NCBI GenBank assembly: GCA_027924585.1 | Contig: BSBM01001927.1 | Location: forward strand, 186,001 to 250,000 | Source of the DNA: Larix kaempferi | Taxonomy: Eukaryota; Streptophyta; Pinopsida; Pinales; Pinaceae | Reading direction: 5' to 3' | Length of the DNA: 64,000 nt | Part shown: positions 45,515-57,790 of the stretch, piece after piece | How the letters are laid out: every line of letters begins with the position of its first letter | How positions within the stretch are numbered: position 1 is the first letter of the stretch | Position numbers and translations under genes: made by a program | Notes under the pieces: generated by a model | What the model saw: the letters and a program-made list of their open reading frames with translations, nothing else | The model's database searches: none | What the model was told of the DNA's origin: nothing

Positions 45515-46318
45515 AATGGTTTTGACCCCGCAAGCCCTACTTATTGCAATTCCTAACATCATGACTCCCGTCGAATTTGTCCCACTGATTTTAACAACTA
45601 GACCAAGTATTAGACAAATCATTTAGTGAGATATAGGAATTGGACCAAGCGGAAGTAACATATGGTGTTGGCTAGATCAATGTGGACAAATTATGGACTG
45701 CCATATGATTCAGAGGCCATTGTGTGGTAATTGGATTACCTTTATGCCATAGTTTGAAAGACACACTTTTAATCTATTCTATTCAGAACATGTAGAGGTA
45801 CCCCCCTTCCAGCAACATTATTGATCCAAGCACGTAGCCCATTGGAGATCCAACCTATCAATGAAGACTCTATAGAAGAAGTAAGACTTTCTTGGTACAA
45901 AATCTACCGGCTAGAGATAAGCATATAAACTCATCGTATAGAAGTACGTGTAGAAAATCAACATAAAGAAGTAAGTACATAAGTAAGTTTAGCCATAGTT
46001 TGTTATTCATCACTAGTAAATAATAGAACTCAAAATAGGAGTATAAATTCTATCAAGATGGAATACCACATCCAATTCACACTCCTATTTATGAAGGGGA
46101 TGAAAACCTCAAGAAACACTAGTTTGTCTATGAAACCATTTGGCAAGATAACCTTATCAACAATGAGAATCAACAAATTGCACAGTTTGTTGGTGGTGTT
46201 CGGAAAAGAGCACTCATGTGATACATGAAATTCATTGAATATGGAGGAAAAAAAAGAAACAAATCAGAGAAAACTTTATAGAATTCTTTAAGAAAAAAGA
46301 TAACAGACATTTGGCGGG
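45515..46318 (+). pseudogene. Gag remnant of element E
   Basis: Resumes element E after copia B. A gypsy capsid block is readable with stops at about 46077-46300 (H-T-P-I-Y-E-G-D-E-N-L-K-K-H, I-W-Q-D-N-L-I, R-K-R-A-L-M, Y-M-K-F-I-E-Y-G). The frame is cut at 46318 by the LTR of element F. Confidence 0.6.
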
Positions 46319-47246
46319 TGTTATCAGTCAAATTAACACTTCTCCATTCATGACGACAATGCCTTGTTGGTTACACAAAAAAACACTATGGATGGAAGAG
46401 CTTACTTGACCCTAGATGACCTAGAGTTGAGCCTTGCAGTCCTTTCCTCAAAAGCATATTTTCTTTTCCTATTTTAATACATAACCGCGACCCTCATGCT
46501 TTCTAACTAGCAGGTCAGCCGTGGGTGTCCATACTAACAACCCGCAGGTGTCAATTAAAAAGCTGCACTCACTAGATGCAAGTTAAACAAGCAGTGAGTC
46601 ACTCGCTAGTTGTCATATAACAGAGTCATGGGTGTCTTAAGAAAACTTGAAAAATATATTAAAAACACAAGTTGGGATTAGTTGAGGCAGGTATCCAAAC
46701 TACCCCAACTTCCCAATTCAACCACCTTTCGAACCTGCCCTCCTTGCCTTGCCTTGCCATAAATACAAGGGGAGGGGCTTGAGAAAGGGACCTTATGATC
46801 ATTGGAGAAATTTATGCTGGAGAAATTCATAGTCAAGAGAGAGGAGCATGAGCCCAGGGTCTGGTTACGACGGTGTCGGTGCAGGACATGTATAACTTTA
46901 TGTACTTTCTGCATTTTTCAATAAATATTTGGACATTCTTCCCTTTCCAATAGATTTGTTATATCTATTGCAATTTGGTTACAAGTTGATGTTACATTGT
47001 CTCATTAATATCAATCTCTTATTTGTAGTTAAATTGGTTTGAGGAAGGTTTAGTGATTGTTTTGCAGGTTGTTGCATTGGAGAGTGAGAGAGGAGAAAGC
47101 TTGGATCAACCTTTTGAATAAGGTACACATTCTCCTAAACTCTAATCCTTTTGCTTAATAACAATGTTTGTAGAACTTTATATGTCTATCTGATACCCCA
47201 GTATGTTGGTAGTCTTTCCCCTGCTATAAGAACATTTTTCCTAACA
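46319..47246 (+). repeat. 5' LTR of element F (928 bp)
   Basis: Direct repeat of 54669-55590 and inverted repeat of 55586-56471. It has the boxes CCTTGTTGGTTACA, GATGACCTAGAG, GAGTCACTCGCTAG and a CATAAATACAAGGGGAGGGG TATA-like region. Confidence 0.9.
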
Positions 47247-47253
47247 ACAGAAC

Positions 47254-47271
47254 TGGCGACTTCGTTGGGGA
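47254..47271 (+). other. Primer-binding-site-like sequence of element F
   Basis: TGGCGACTTCGTTGGGGA just after the LTR; the TGGCGxC..TTGGGGA pattern is common for plant gypsy-type primer sites. The matching tRNA is not determined here. Confidence 0.6.
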
Positions 47272-49046
47272 GCACCATATTTTTCTGCTTTGGGGACTCT
47301 TGTGAGTTTCTTTCAGTCTTTTATAGCTTGTTTGGTGTCTGTAGAGGTGTCTAGGTTTCTAGGTTATCCTTGACCCTTGTGCCTGACTCAGTTATGTTTT
47401 GATATGCAAATTTCTTTCTTTTTAAAATTTTTTAGGGCCCATCCATGAGTTTCTTGTACTTACAGGCGTGGTTATCTAGTTACACCCGTGAGTTTCTTAT
47501 ATCAATACCTGCAGTTATATAGTTGCACCCACGTGCTTCTGCATGTTACAGTCACGTGTTTTTCCTGAGACTTTTGTTTTTTTATTTTATTTTAGGGTTT
47601 GGTCTTAGGGTTTCTTGTTCTGGCTTTGGAAGTCTATTTGTTGATCTGACACCTGGTTAATGTTCCTGAGCATTGATTTGAGTCCTTTTTACATCCACTT
47701 TAAGATATCTCCTTTGGTTTACTGTGCTTGTGAAGTTACCTATTACTTTCTAGTCCATATTGTGTTTGGAAAATGCTTGGATTTACTCCTCTTTAGTCAC
47801 TGGTATTCAGGAGCAGACTGATCTCTGCATAAGAGTCTTTGGTTTCGGTTTTTATATATCGGTTGTCTTTTCTTGCATTTTGTTTCCAAACTTGAGTTAC
47901 TTCTAGATTTCCTGAAGTAACTTATTGGGTTGGTCTTTTTCAATCTTGTAAAAGTTCTGATTGCTTTAGTTTTAGGTCCATCTTCTCTTTGCTTGCATTG
48001 TTTGATGATTCTTGTTGGTTCATACTTATTTGCATTTCTTTCATTGTTGAAGAAAAAACCAAATTAAAAAGAACTTTTTCCTTATAGCAAGAATTTTCAT
48101 CTTTTTTCAAAGTAGTTGTAGTTGAAGATGCTATTATCTTTGAAAAACAAAAAAGAACTTTTATTATGCTTAGGTTTTCTTTATGATTTCATGTTTTGAA
48201 AGACAAACAAAGTAGGTTAATTGTGAAGTTTTTACACTGTTATATATACACATTTCTTTTCAGTTGTAACCATCACCACACATTTCATTATCCTTTTGAG
48301 TAAGCAAAAACCTTAAAAAGAACCATTAACTTAAAATTTATTAGTAACTTTTTCTTTTTAGGTTACACAACATCAATTAGCTTAGGCTAGGGTTTTTTAC
48401 TAGCATGTCTTTAACTTTCCAAGACCATTCAAATCTCAAAATCGTAGTACAAACTGTGTTTTAGGTAAATCCACTCTTTTGGAGGTGTGCCGGTAAGCTC
48501 TACTAAAACCAGAGTTAAGCACGAGGTCGAGCGAGATTAGACTATTGGGGATATGCCCCCGCTTTTCATTCGAGCATACACTAGTGTTTATTCATGTACG
48601 GGGATACATTAGTGCCTTATGTACTCTTGGATTTCAGGCTTAGTTACCCTTCCCATGCGTGTTCGCTAGACCTGCGACTATCCCCCCAGACTCTCTCTCT
48701 AAGGTTGGTAACCTTAGTATCCAGACTTTAGGATTCATACACAGGTGACGGTGGAAGGCTATTTCCACTATACCTAGGACAGACATGGGAGGAAATCCCT
48801 TGCAGTGATTTGGGAGGGTGGTTGGTGATTCAAATGCTTGCACCCAAAGACTCTGTATTGTGGACCCCAAGTAACTGTCCTTCATCCTTCGTTGGTTTGT
48901 TATAGGCCCTAATCATCCTAGACTTCCCTCCAGAAGGCATCTATTTTCCTAGTTTGGATTACCTAAGATCTTTCTAGTGGTGTGCTCTTTGTGCTACTTG
49001 TTCTTAGTTGGCCTTAGAGATTTCTTTCTTGTTGAGTCAAAAACTA
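47272..49046 (+). other. Leader of element F, no gene seen
   Basis: T-rich sequence without a supported reading frame. The part from 48470 to 48960 is less AT-rich and full of stops on both strands. Confidence 0.5.
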
Positions 49047-50792
49047 TGGATAGCATTCCGGTGAGCACCAATCAAGGGACCCTTGTTCAAGGGGATCCTT
49101 GTGATTTTCCATTCATTGGGAACGTTGGTACTCCCTTAATGGCTACTTTGAATCTTTCAGGATTCACTATAGGCTTCCGGTTTGGTTGTTTTCCACTCCG
49201 AACGCCTTGCATGCTCCTGACGCTTCTCAAGTAAGAACCTCAAATCAAGAGCTTCAGAACCCTATGCCTTCTTCGCCAGTAACATCTTCTCCTCCTCCTT
49301 CTACCTCATGTGGTGAAAGTAGTAATACTAGTAATCAACAGTCTAAAAGGAATAGACGGAGGAAGAATAGGGAGAAGATGCCAAAGCAAGGGGGAAACCA
49401 CCTAGCCTTTGGAGGTCATGTTGGGGGAAACCACTCATCCTCTGGAGGTCATGTTGGGGGAACCTACTCATCCTCTGGAGGTCATGCTGGGAGAAAAATT
49501 TCATTCACCGCAAATCATATTGAAATTATGTCTTCAACCACTGTTGGTCATGTTGCGGATGTGTCATTGAACATTGCACCTATCATATTAATGACAAGTC
49601 ACCAGTTACTGTGAGTCATACTGGAGACAATAAATCAGCCACTGCAAGTCATGCTGATAAAGTTGACATTGTAAAAAAGCCTAGTAAACAAAATCTTAAG
49701 TTCCCTTGTAAGTTTTGCGAGGGAGACCACCTGACCTATTTGTGCCCTGTACTTTCAAAGGTGCAAAAAGTGTGGTTCGTAGTTCAAAAGTCTTCTGCTT
49801 TTGAGCAACCAACCACTACAAGTCATGCTAGGGGAAAGCTGTCAGCCAATGCTAGTCATGTTAAGAGTACTGATGTTGTAAAGGAGTCTAAGCTTATAGG
49901 ACGAAAACCAAAGTTCCCTTGTAAACTTTGTAAGGGATATCACCTTACTCACCCGTGCCCTACTATTTCAGAGGTGCGGAGAGTGTGGTCCATGTCTGAA
50001 GGATCCTTTGCTCCTGAATTGTCTATAGATTCCCAACATCCTGTTCAACCTTTGGATGATAAAGTGGTTGAACCAAAATAGTCTTTGGTCAACCCCACTC
50101 TTCCTTCAAAGAGTGAAGTGATCGAATCGATGCAATCTTCGACCGATCCCATCAGTCCTTTGGACACTGATGTACCTACCCTTGAAGTCTTCTACATTAC
50201 CAGTTTGGATGTTTCTGAAAAAGGGGGCACTTCATCTGTGATGAGTGAACCCCTACCAAGCTCTAGGATCATTTCCTTTGATTGGAATAGTCTAGTTGGG
50301 CCTTGTCTTCCTTCGTTTACACCCTTCCAGATAAGGGTTGATATCAGAAACCATGCATTTTATCGATGTATAATAGATGAAGGAGCCTCTGTTAGTATTT
50401 TATCCCCATATGCTTGGAGATATTTAGGTTTCAATAACCTTGTTCCAGCTGTTAATTGGTATTTGACCTTCAATAAAAGACCTAGTGAACCGGTGGGATT
50501 CCTCCCTCAGGTACCTGTTACTTTGGGTGGAAAAACAATCTTAGTTGATTTTATGTTTTTAAAGGACCCTGTGGAATTGTACATGATCCTTGGGAGAGAT
50601 TACGTATATGCTATGCATGCTGTGGTGTCTACGCTCTTTCGTGTGATGCATTTTCCTCACAATGAAAGCATTGTCACTATTGATCAGCTTGCATTTGTTG
50701 ATCCCCCTTATTACCCAATTATAGACCAAGTACATCCCTCATCAATAGGTACTACCATGTCACACGAGACTTATGTGGCATATTGTTCCTAG
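49047..50792 (+). pseudogene. Gag-protease-like polyprotein of element F, broken
   Basis: Starts M-D-S-I-P at 49047, shifts frame near 49186-49230 and again before 49611, and has a TAG at 50079. Parts: a Ser/Gly-rich section with three G-G-H-V/A-G-G/R repeats (about 49400-49500); two copies of a zinc-knuckle variant (C-K-F-C-E-G-D-H..C at about 49712 and C-K-L-C-K-G-Y-H..C at about 49921), each CX2CX3HX4C, one residue shorter than the usual knuckle; and a retropepsin-like domain with C-I-I-D-E-G-A-S-V-S-I-L (about 50370) and I-L-G-R-D-Y (about 50590). The catalytic motif is D-E-G rather than D-T/S-G. It may be a capsid/protease relic of a non-autonomous family. No further pol follows. Confidence 0.7.
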
Positions 50793-50799
50793 CCCAATT

Positions 50800-51501
50800 G
50801 ATATTAAGAATAAGCCTCTGAATTCATGCTTACCTTCTTAGGACTGGGTCTCGATAGTTGACCAAGTGATACCTCCATCTGAATGTTTATATATGTGTTC
50901 TATCTAGGATGATATACTTCCTTCTGATGAAGTTTTCCTAGAGTCTATAATTTATTCCACCATTCATTTGGATGTTGATCTAGTTGCAGTTATGTCCAGC
51001 CCCAGTTTGACTTTTGAGACTGATTCTCCCACTGTTGAGTCTTTGGAATCTCCTATAGATCCGGAAATCGATGTTCCTGTTGAGTTTGTTTCTACTTCTA
51101 GAATTTTCAAATCCCGTGATGATGAATTTGTTCTTGCAGATTCCATCACGTCCTTCAACTTTGATCTTCATCCCGAAGTTGATCTTGTTGATTGTAAGTC
51201 CTCAGGATTTGGTACTATAGAGTCTTCCTTGGTTAGCTCTACCTGCAATATGCTCATTGTTGATGATAGTGAAGTTGAAACTATTTCTACCACAATGACT
51301 TGCATCGGATCTTTCTTTACATACTTTTTATATATGATTTTGGTACTAATGTTTCTTGGAGACAAGATTCTTAGTTGGACTTATACTTGCTTACTTGTCC
51401 TTTTTGACACTTTGTTCGATCATGTTAGGTATATTAAGAACCTTGCATATAGGTTTAGGCTTCCCCGCTGTTATGATGCATTTGAATCTTTTTCCATCTG
51501 A
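50800..51501 (+). pseudogene. Downstream frame of element F with C-terminal hydrophobic segments
   Basis: Continues after the protease in another frame (D-W-V-S-I-V-D-Q-V at 50841, two stops, then open from 50968 to 51501). It is acidic and Ser/Thr-rich. Two hydrophobic stretches follow near its end (about 51310-51360 and 51370-51415), each long enough to span a membrane. I do not recognise the family. The position after the protease and the membrane-like end could suggest an env-like or membrane-anchored product, but equally a random AT-rich tail. Confidence 0.4.
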
Positions 51502-52675
51502 ATTCGCCATAGGGTCGAACCTGTTGGATATTGGTGTGTTAGCCATATCTATATGCATTGTGCACCAATCCAACAGCAGAGCCTACCTAACATGGGTCAC
51601 CTTAGTTAGGACCTTTATGCCATTTTGGTGCTCATTTTGAGTTTTTATCATAGGCTCAGGAGCCTTTTTAGATTCACCATGAATTTGAGAAGAAGCCTCA
51701 TATCTTTCTTCCTCATATATTTTTGTCCATCCCTGATAAGGCTCCCATCTTTGTGTTTAAGTCGCATATGCATTTATTTTGATCCTTCTTGTTCTTATGA
51801 GCTTGATGCCAGCTTCCATGTTTTTATCTCGTTATATAAGTCTCCATCTCTGATCTCATTTTCATTAAGCCATGTATCATTTTTACTTCGCTATTTGACA
51901 CCCTTTACTAGGAGGAGACACACCTCGAGTGTCCTTATCTTGCTCATGTTTCTTACATTATGCATAGCTTTGTTCCATGCACTTGGAACTAGTCTTCGCA
52001 TGTCCCTAACACTCGTCTCCTCCCATCACGAGATGTATTCCACCTTTTCTTCGAGCTCGTTAAAAATAGTAAGGAGGCTATGAGATTTCTTCCATCTTTC
52101 CTTTGAGCTCATTAAAAACAGTAAGGAGGTCATGAGTTTACTTTTTCAGGCTCGTTAAAATTTTACGGAAAATATTTTTATGGAGTTTTCTCCAGCTCTT
52201 ATTAGACTCCTTAAAATTGATAAGATCACTGAGTATACTTGTTCAGTTAAGAATCACTAAAGGAATTGAAAGGACATTCACTTAGGTATAAGTTTACCAC
52301 TTTTCCGGACCTTTGTGGATTATTTACCAAAAAGGTATACTCTAGTCATGCGTGGCTATAAGAGTTCCTCTCATTTTTTTACACTTTTTTGGGTGAGGAG
52401 GCTAACTCTACGAAAAAGGAATTTTTGGAGTCTTCTTTATGGTTTTCAGACTCAAGAAACATGAAAACACTAGCAAGCATTCACTAACTCAGGCTCGATG
52501 TGAAATCCATGAGTGAGTATATGGAGTTATTGTTTAAGTTTTTCAGACATTAGATGAAATTTGGATGAAAATGGGCCTTTTAACTCTAAAGTACAATTTC
52601 TTGTCATCACATATTAGCCATTCAAAATGATTTAAAATTCAAACAAGGTGCATGTAAATAAATTGGAGGGAAAAA
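51502..52675. other. Element F 3' internal region, part 1
   Basis: No supported gene. A repeating motif GAGCTC.TTAAAA.AGTAAGGAGG recurs around 52040-52240, indicating local degenerate duplication. Confidence 0.45.
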
Positions 52676-53047
52676 ATAAAAACTACTTTTTTGGATCGTA
52701 TTTTCAACTTATCTCCTTGTAGGTTTACTCAAATTTCAAGCGGGAGGACTCGTTGGATTCATAATTAATTTATGCATCCAACGAGTACCCACATTCCATA
52801 CTTTTAACAACATCCACACCATGAAAAATCTAAAATACATGTAAAAGCGTGTTTTCTCTCACTATAAACACATTTTTTAATGTATTTTCAATTTTTCAAG
52901 GTGTGGATATTGTTAAAAGTATGAAACATGGGTACTTGTTGGATGCATAGTTTAATTATGCATCCAACGAGTCCTCCCGCTTGAAATTTGAGTAAACCTA
53001 CAAGGAGATAAGTTGAAAATACGATCCAAAAAAATAGTTTTTTTTAC
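52676..53047. mobile_element. Foldback (MITE-like) inverted repeat
   Basis: Two arms of about 150 bp (52676-52820 and 52898-53047) are nearly perfect reverse complements around a spacer of about 75 bp. The outer part is AAAACTA.TTTTTTGGATCGT. Each arm also holds its own palindrome, ACTCGTTGGAT..CATAAT and its complement ATGCATCCAACGAGT, near 52767-52807 and 52928-52972. No transposase. It is inserted in, or captured by, element F. A clear target duplication was not found. Confidence 0.88.
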
Positions 53048-54668
53048 TCTCTCTCTACTATTATTTTATTATTTTCCTTAGGAGGTCCATTTTTTACCCA
53101 AATTTCCTCTAATGCTCCTTAAATATGAAAACACCGGTGAGCACATACCAACTGGGGCCTGATACTAAAATCCACAAGTAGGTGTATGGAGTTATTGTTT
53201 AAGTTTTCCAGACTCCTTAAAATTGAAAACACCGGCAAGCATGAACAAATCCAGGCTCGATATTAAAATCCATTGATCAGTGTTATCGAGTATTAGTCTA
53301 TCTCTTCTTCAAACTCATTAAAACATGAAGAATGTCTGGAGTTTTCCTCCCATGGACTCGTTAAATTACACATGGTTGGACTTATATCAAGCATTCTTCT
53401 CCCTCCTTCTTCAAGCTTGTTTCAAAAATGAAGAAGGACTATTGAGTTTGCTTTCTTGGACTCATTAAAACTAACATGAAAGACATTTTTTAATAAAAAG
53501 AGAAAATGGAAGGGAATAATGTCAAGTATCTTTAAGTATAAAGGTAGCAAGTCAATTGCACCCTTGAAAACAACACTTTCTTGAGTCTTTCAAATAAGTT
53601 GGGTTTTAGTTTTTTTTCCTTAGGATAAACCCGATCTCAGAGTTTTTAATCCTCTAATTGGTAACTCTTCCAATCATATAGAGAATCTATTAATGTCTCC
53701 ACATTACAGATTTATGTCATGGTCCCTTTGTCTTCAAAGTTGCCTAAGTCACTCTTGTGTCATGCTCAATGTTCAAGGACTACCCTTATCAGCCATTCTA
53801 TAGTTACCTTGACCTCATGTGTCGGCCATTCCTTGGTGTCAGTTTGTTTCATCATGTACTTAGTCCTACTCCAGATCAAATCAACCTTTGATTGTTCCTC
53901 GTGTTGGATGATGGAGGATGCCTTAAGGCCTCCCTTCCAACGAACTTCTTCCTATCAATTTCAACTCATCTTGCTCTGGGAATGAAGTTTAGATTTTTAG
54001 GTAGTACCTTGGGGATTGCAGTCATTAGTGGCAATTTCCCTCACCATTGAATAGTGGGAATACATCAATGTCCCCTACTCGATGGATTCTTCAGGTGTTC
54101 GACTTCAAGACCCTTTATTCACACTTGTTAGAATGTACTAGGTACCTTGGGCCCCATTTTCATTAATGGTGGGTTCCCTCGTGTTTGTTAATAGTCCACA
54201 CCAATGGCCGGTAATCAGATGGTGTCCTCCATGTTCAACCTCAACTCATTTATTTGCATGGTTAGGATTCGTACCTTGGGACGATTTGGATGAATACCTT
54301 GGGCCTATAATAACATCATCATATTTTGTTATTTCCCAAGCCGCGCAAGACTAAGCCACACTCATTTTTGGCTCTTGATAAGACATAGATCCAGTTTATT
54401 GTTATGGCTATGATCTACTATTTTACATGGATCCATTCTTGTATTTTAGTGGCCATGATATATACATATTTTAGTTATGTATTGGAGATTATGGAGTCTA
54501 CCATTCTGAACATATCATAATGTCAAGATTGTAATTGCTCGTCGACGTCGTTTCTGTTTCAGGTATTGTTGGTGACCTCATCCTATGGCCTCTTTGCTCC
54601 TCCTCTTATTGGTATTGTAATGTAATTGGAGCATCGCTTCCCTTTGACCTCATTCATTACGGGGCATC
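53048..54668. other. Element F 3' internal region, part 2
   Basis: No gene. Diffuse repetition of CACCGG.GAGCA and GACTC.TTAAAA phrases (53120-53480), then T/C-rich text with recurring TTCAACTTCA and CCTTGGG phrases (53700-54360). It ends at GGGGCATC before the 3' LTR, a weak purine tract. Confidence 0.45.
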
Positions 54669-55590
54669 TGTTATCGGTCAAATTAACACTTCTCCGCTCG
54701 TGCCCACATTGCCTTGTTGGTTACATAAAAGGAAACTATGGATGGAAGAGCTTACTTGACCCTAGATGACCTAGAGCTGAGCCTTGCAATACTTTCCTCG
54801 AAAGCATATTTACTCTACTTATTTTAATACATAACGGTGACTCTCATGCTTTCCAACCAACGGGTTAGCCGTGTGTGTCCATATTGACAACCCGTGGGTG
54901 TCAATTAAAACGCTGCACTCACTAGTTTCAAGTTAAATAAGCAGCGAGTCACTCGCTAGTTTTCATATAACAGATTCACGCGTGTCTTAAGAAAACTTGA
55001 AAAATATATTAAAAACACGAATTGGGATTAGTTGAGGAAGGTATCCAAACTACCCCAACTTCCCAATTCAACCACCTTTCAAACCTTCCCTCCTTGTCTT
55101 GCCATAAATATAAGGGGAGGGGATTGAGAAAGGGACCTTATGGTCATTGGAGAAAGTTATGCTAGAGAAATTCATAATCAAGAGAGAGGAGCAGGATCCC
55201 AGGGTCTGGGCACGACAGTGTCGATGCAGGACAGATATAGCTTTATGTACTTTTTACATTTGTCAATAAAGATTTGGACATTCTTCCCTTTCCAATAGAT
55301 TTGTTTATATCTATTGCAATTTGATTACAAGTTGACGTTACATTGTCTCATTAATATCAATCTCTTATTTGTAGTTAAATTGGTTTGAGGAAGGTTTAGT
55401 GATTGTTTTGCAGGTTGTTGCATTGCAGAACAAGAGAGGAGAAAGCTTGGATCAACCTTTTGAATAAGGTACACATTCTCCTAAACCCTAATCATTTTGC
55501 TTAATAACGATGTTTGCATTTAAATTTATATGTTTATCTGATACCCTAGTATGTTGGTAGTCTTTCCCTTGTTATAAGAACACTTTTCCT
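54669..55590 (+). repeat. 3' LTR of element F
   Basis: TGTTATCGGTCAAATTAACA start, colinear with 46319-47246 apart from small indels (it lacks a CTTGC repeat near 55092). The last few bases merge with the inverted copy at TCCTACCAATA. Confidence 0.88.
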
Positions 55591-56471
55591 ACCAATATAC
55601 CGGGGTATCATATAGACATGTAAAGTTATGCAAACATTGTTATTAAGAAAAAGGATTAGGGTTTAGGAGAATGTGTACCTTATTCAGAAGGTTGATCCAA
55701 GCTTTCTCCTCTATTGTTCTCCAATGCAACAACCTACAAAACAATCACTAAACCTTCCTCAAACTAATTTAACTACAAATAAGAGATTGATATTAATGAG
55801 GCAATGTAACATCAACTTGTAATCAAATTGCAATAGATATAAACAAATATATTGGAAATGGAAGAATGTCCAAATCTTTATTGAAAAATGCAGAAAGTAC
55901 ATAAAGCTATACATGTCCTGCATCGGCACTGTCGTAACCAGACCCTAGGATTCTGGTCCTCTCTCTTGATTATGAATTTCTCCAGCATAAATTTTTCCAA
56001 TGATCATAAGGTCCCTTTCTCAATCCCCTCCCCTTGTATTTATGGAAAGGAAAGGAGGGTAGGTTCGAAAGGTGGTCGAATTGGGAAGTTGGGGTAGTTT
56101 GGATACCTGCCTCAACTAATCCCAATTCGTTTTTAATATATTTTTCAAGTTTTCTTAAGACACCCATGACTCTGTTATATGACAACTAGCGAGTGACTCG
56201 CTACTTGTTTAACTTGCAACTAGTGAGTGCATCTTTCTAATTGACACTCGCGGGTTGTCAGTATGGACACCCGCGGCTAACCTGCTGGTTGGCAAGCATG
56301 AGGGTTGCGGTTATGTATTAAAATAGGCAGAGAAAATATGCTTTTGAGGAAAGGACTGAAGGCTCATCTCTAGGTCATCTAGGGTTAAGTAAGCTCTTCC
56401 ATCCATAGTGTCCTTTTGTGTAACCAATAGGGCAATGTAGTCACAAACGGAGAAGTGCTAATTTGACCGAT
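55586..56471 (-). repeat. Inverted LTR copy of element F family
   Basis: Reverse complement of the F LTR, beginning at CTACCAATATACCGGGGTAT (the complement of the GATACC..GTATGTTGGTAG part) and ending near GACCGATAC at 56471, where the LTR terminus has decayed. It lacks the outermost 30 or so LTR bases at the junction. With 54669-55560 it makes a giant palindrome with a loop of only about 27 bp. Confidence 0.9.
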
Positions 56472-57600
56472 ACTCTTAGTATCTGGGTTTAATTCAGAGG
56501 GTTTCATACGGTAATCCTCTTAGTATTTTGACATGGAACAACAGGTTGTATTTTTTCGTTCTATCTTTCATCTTTCATTTTCCCTCAAAATGTATATTGG
56601 TGCAGTTTAAATATATTAAGAGGTGCAAGTAACTTTGAGGATTTTGGTTCTATGACCTTTTTCTAGGTCCATTACTCCATCCTCCTGAGTTTTCTAAGTG
56701 GTTGTGGATAAAATTGCTTGACGATTTCTAGATCCACCATGGTAGAGAATTTAGATATGGTAAGGTCAATTGCATTTCCTCTTAATTAGCCTTTGTTTTG
56801 TTGTGGCTGTCTCTATATCCAATCTCGACTTGTGCACCTATTGCTTGTCATATAATCTTCTTCATATTTCATGGTTTTATTATTGTGTAGGGGTGGTTAT
56901 AGAGTAATGTTCTTCTGTTTTTTTTTTACAACCTTTTTGCTTTACTCTCTTCTAACCAATTGTTTGCTAACAATTTTTTTGTTCTAATGATACAAAGCTA
57001 TTTCGGACTCTCAAGGTCTAAAACCCTCAAAGAGTGGAAGTTGTGGGAAACCTCTCAACCCATTGGTAAGCGTGTTTCCTCTGTAATATTTGTATTAAAT
57101 GTCAATATAACTACTATTCCCTTGCTTCTATGAGTGATAATTTTAAGGACTATTTAAAAGTTTTCATTAAATTGATTGGTTTTTGGTTTTTTCTGTGTAT
57201 TCAGGTTCTTTCATATTTGGTTTTGAATTTTGTCCATTTTTTAATCAACGCTTGTAATGTCGATAAGATGTGGACATTTTGTTTCTAGTAAAGGTTCACA
57301 ACATGATGAACTTTGAATTTTTTCTTGCAAAGCCATTCTTGTAGTGACATATTTCTTATAATGTGAATTTTATCCCCAGTATTTTCATTGTGGGAAATTG
57401 GCCTACATTAATATCTGTCTTTGTTGTGCTTGTTGAGTTGGGTGAAGATGATAAATAGGTTGAATTTGAGCCATAGCATTTTCGGCATGGGATTTTTTCT
57501 TTGGTGTATTAGTTGAGTTAAATAAAAATGATAATTGGGTTGATATATGGTTTATCTTTAATATTTTATTACCTTAAAAAATAACAAAATGACGAAGTCC
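56472..57600. other. AT-rich DNA without recognised genes
   Basis: No open frame of note and no second copy of any part in the window; may include the interior of the element that donated the inverted LTR. Confidence 0.45.
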
Positions 57601-57624
57601 TCATTATAATCAGGAGTTTGCATA

Positions 57625-57790
57625 AAAGAGTAATTCTAAACAAATTCTATTTGAATTTTTAAAACTCCATAATGTATTAAAGTAGTAATTCTAAACAAAT
57701 TCGATAAAGATTTTAAAACTCCATAATGTATTAAAGTAGTAATTCTAAACAAATTCTATAAAGATTTTAAAACTCCATAATGTATTATAT
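57625..57790. repeat. Tandem repeat, three copies of a ~56-bp unit
   Basis: The unit TAGTAATTCTAAACAAATTC + ATAAAGATTTTAAAACTCCATAATGTATTAAAG recurs at about 57630, 57683 and 57739. Beyond it, ATAGGACCAGGCCAAGTACC is present twice (57825 and 57894). Confidence 0.85.

Larger units (their letters stand above)
36454..46318 (+). mobile_element. Old gypsy-like LTR element E, interrupted by copia B and by element F
   Basis: A 376-bp LTR (36454-36829, TGTTGG..ACAACA) is followed by a PBS-like TTGGTTCCGTTTCCGG and about 980 bp of decayed sequence. Copia B then interrupts (AATGG on both sides). On the far side the sequence continues to 46318, where a gypsy gag block is visible: D-E-N-L-K-K-H, then Q-F-V-G-G-V-R-K-R-A-L, then Y-M-K-F-I-E at about 46090-46250. 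Element F begins inside that gag. No 3' LTR was found in the window. Orientation is plus. Confidence 0.62.
46319..55594 (+). mobile_element. LTR retrotransposon F with gag/protease only
   Basis: LTRs 46319-47246 and 54669-about 55590 (TGTTATC..CCTAACA), with roughly 10 % divergence by impression, flank about 7.4 kb. PBS-like TGGCGACTTCGTTGGGGA starts eight bases after the first LTR. The only recognisable coding part is a gag/protease-like frame (49047-51501). I see no RT, integrase or RNase H block on either strand, so it appears non-autonomous. The left flank is element E gag. The right end runs straight into an inverted LTR copy, so no target duplication can be read. Confidence 0.75.

Noticed and set aside
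46678-46914. Minus frame M-Q-K-V-H-K, also found on plus at 55888-56097
   Set aside because: It is present in LTR copies of element F in both orientations; part of the LTR, with no family signature and frame breaks between copies.
51625-52083. 152-codon hydrophobic plus frame after the element F coding region
   Set aside because: T-rich low-complexity translation with no recognisable domain; hydrophobicity follows base composition.
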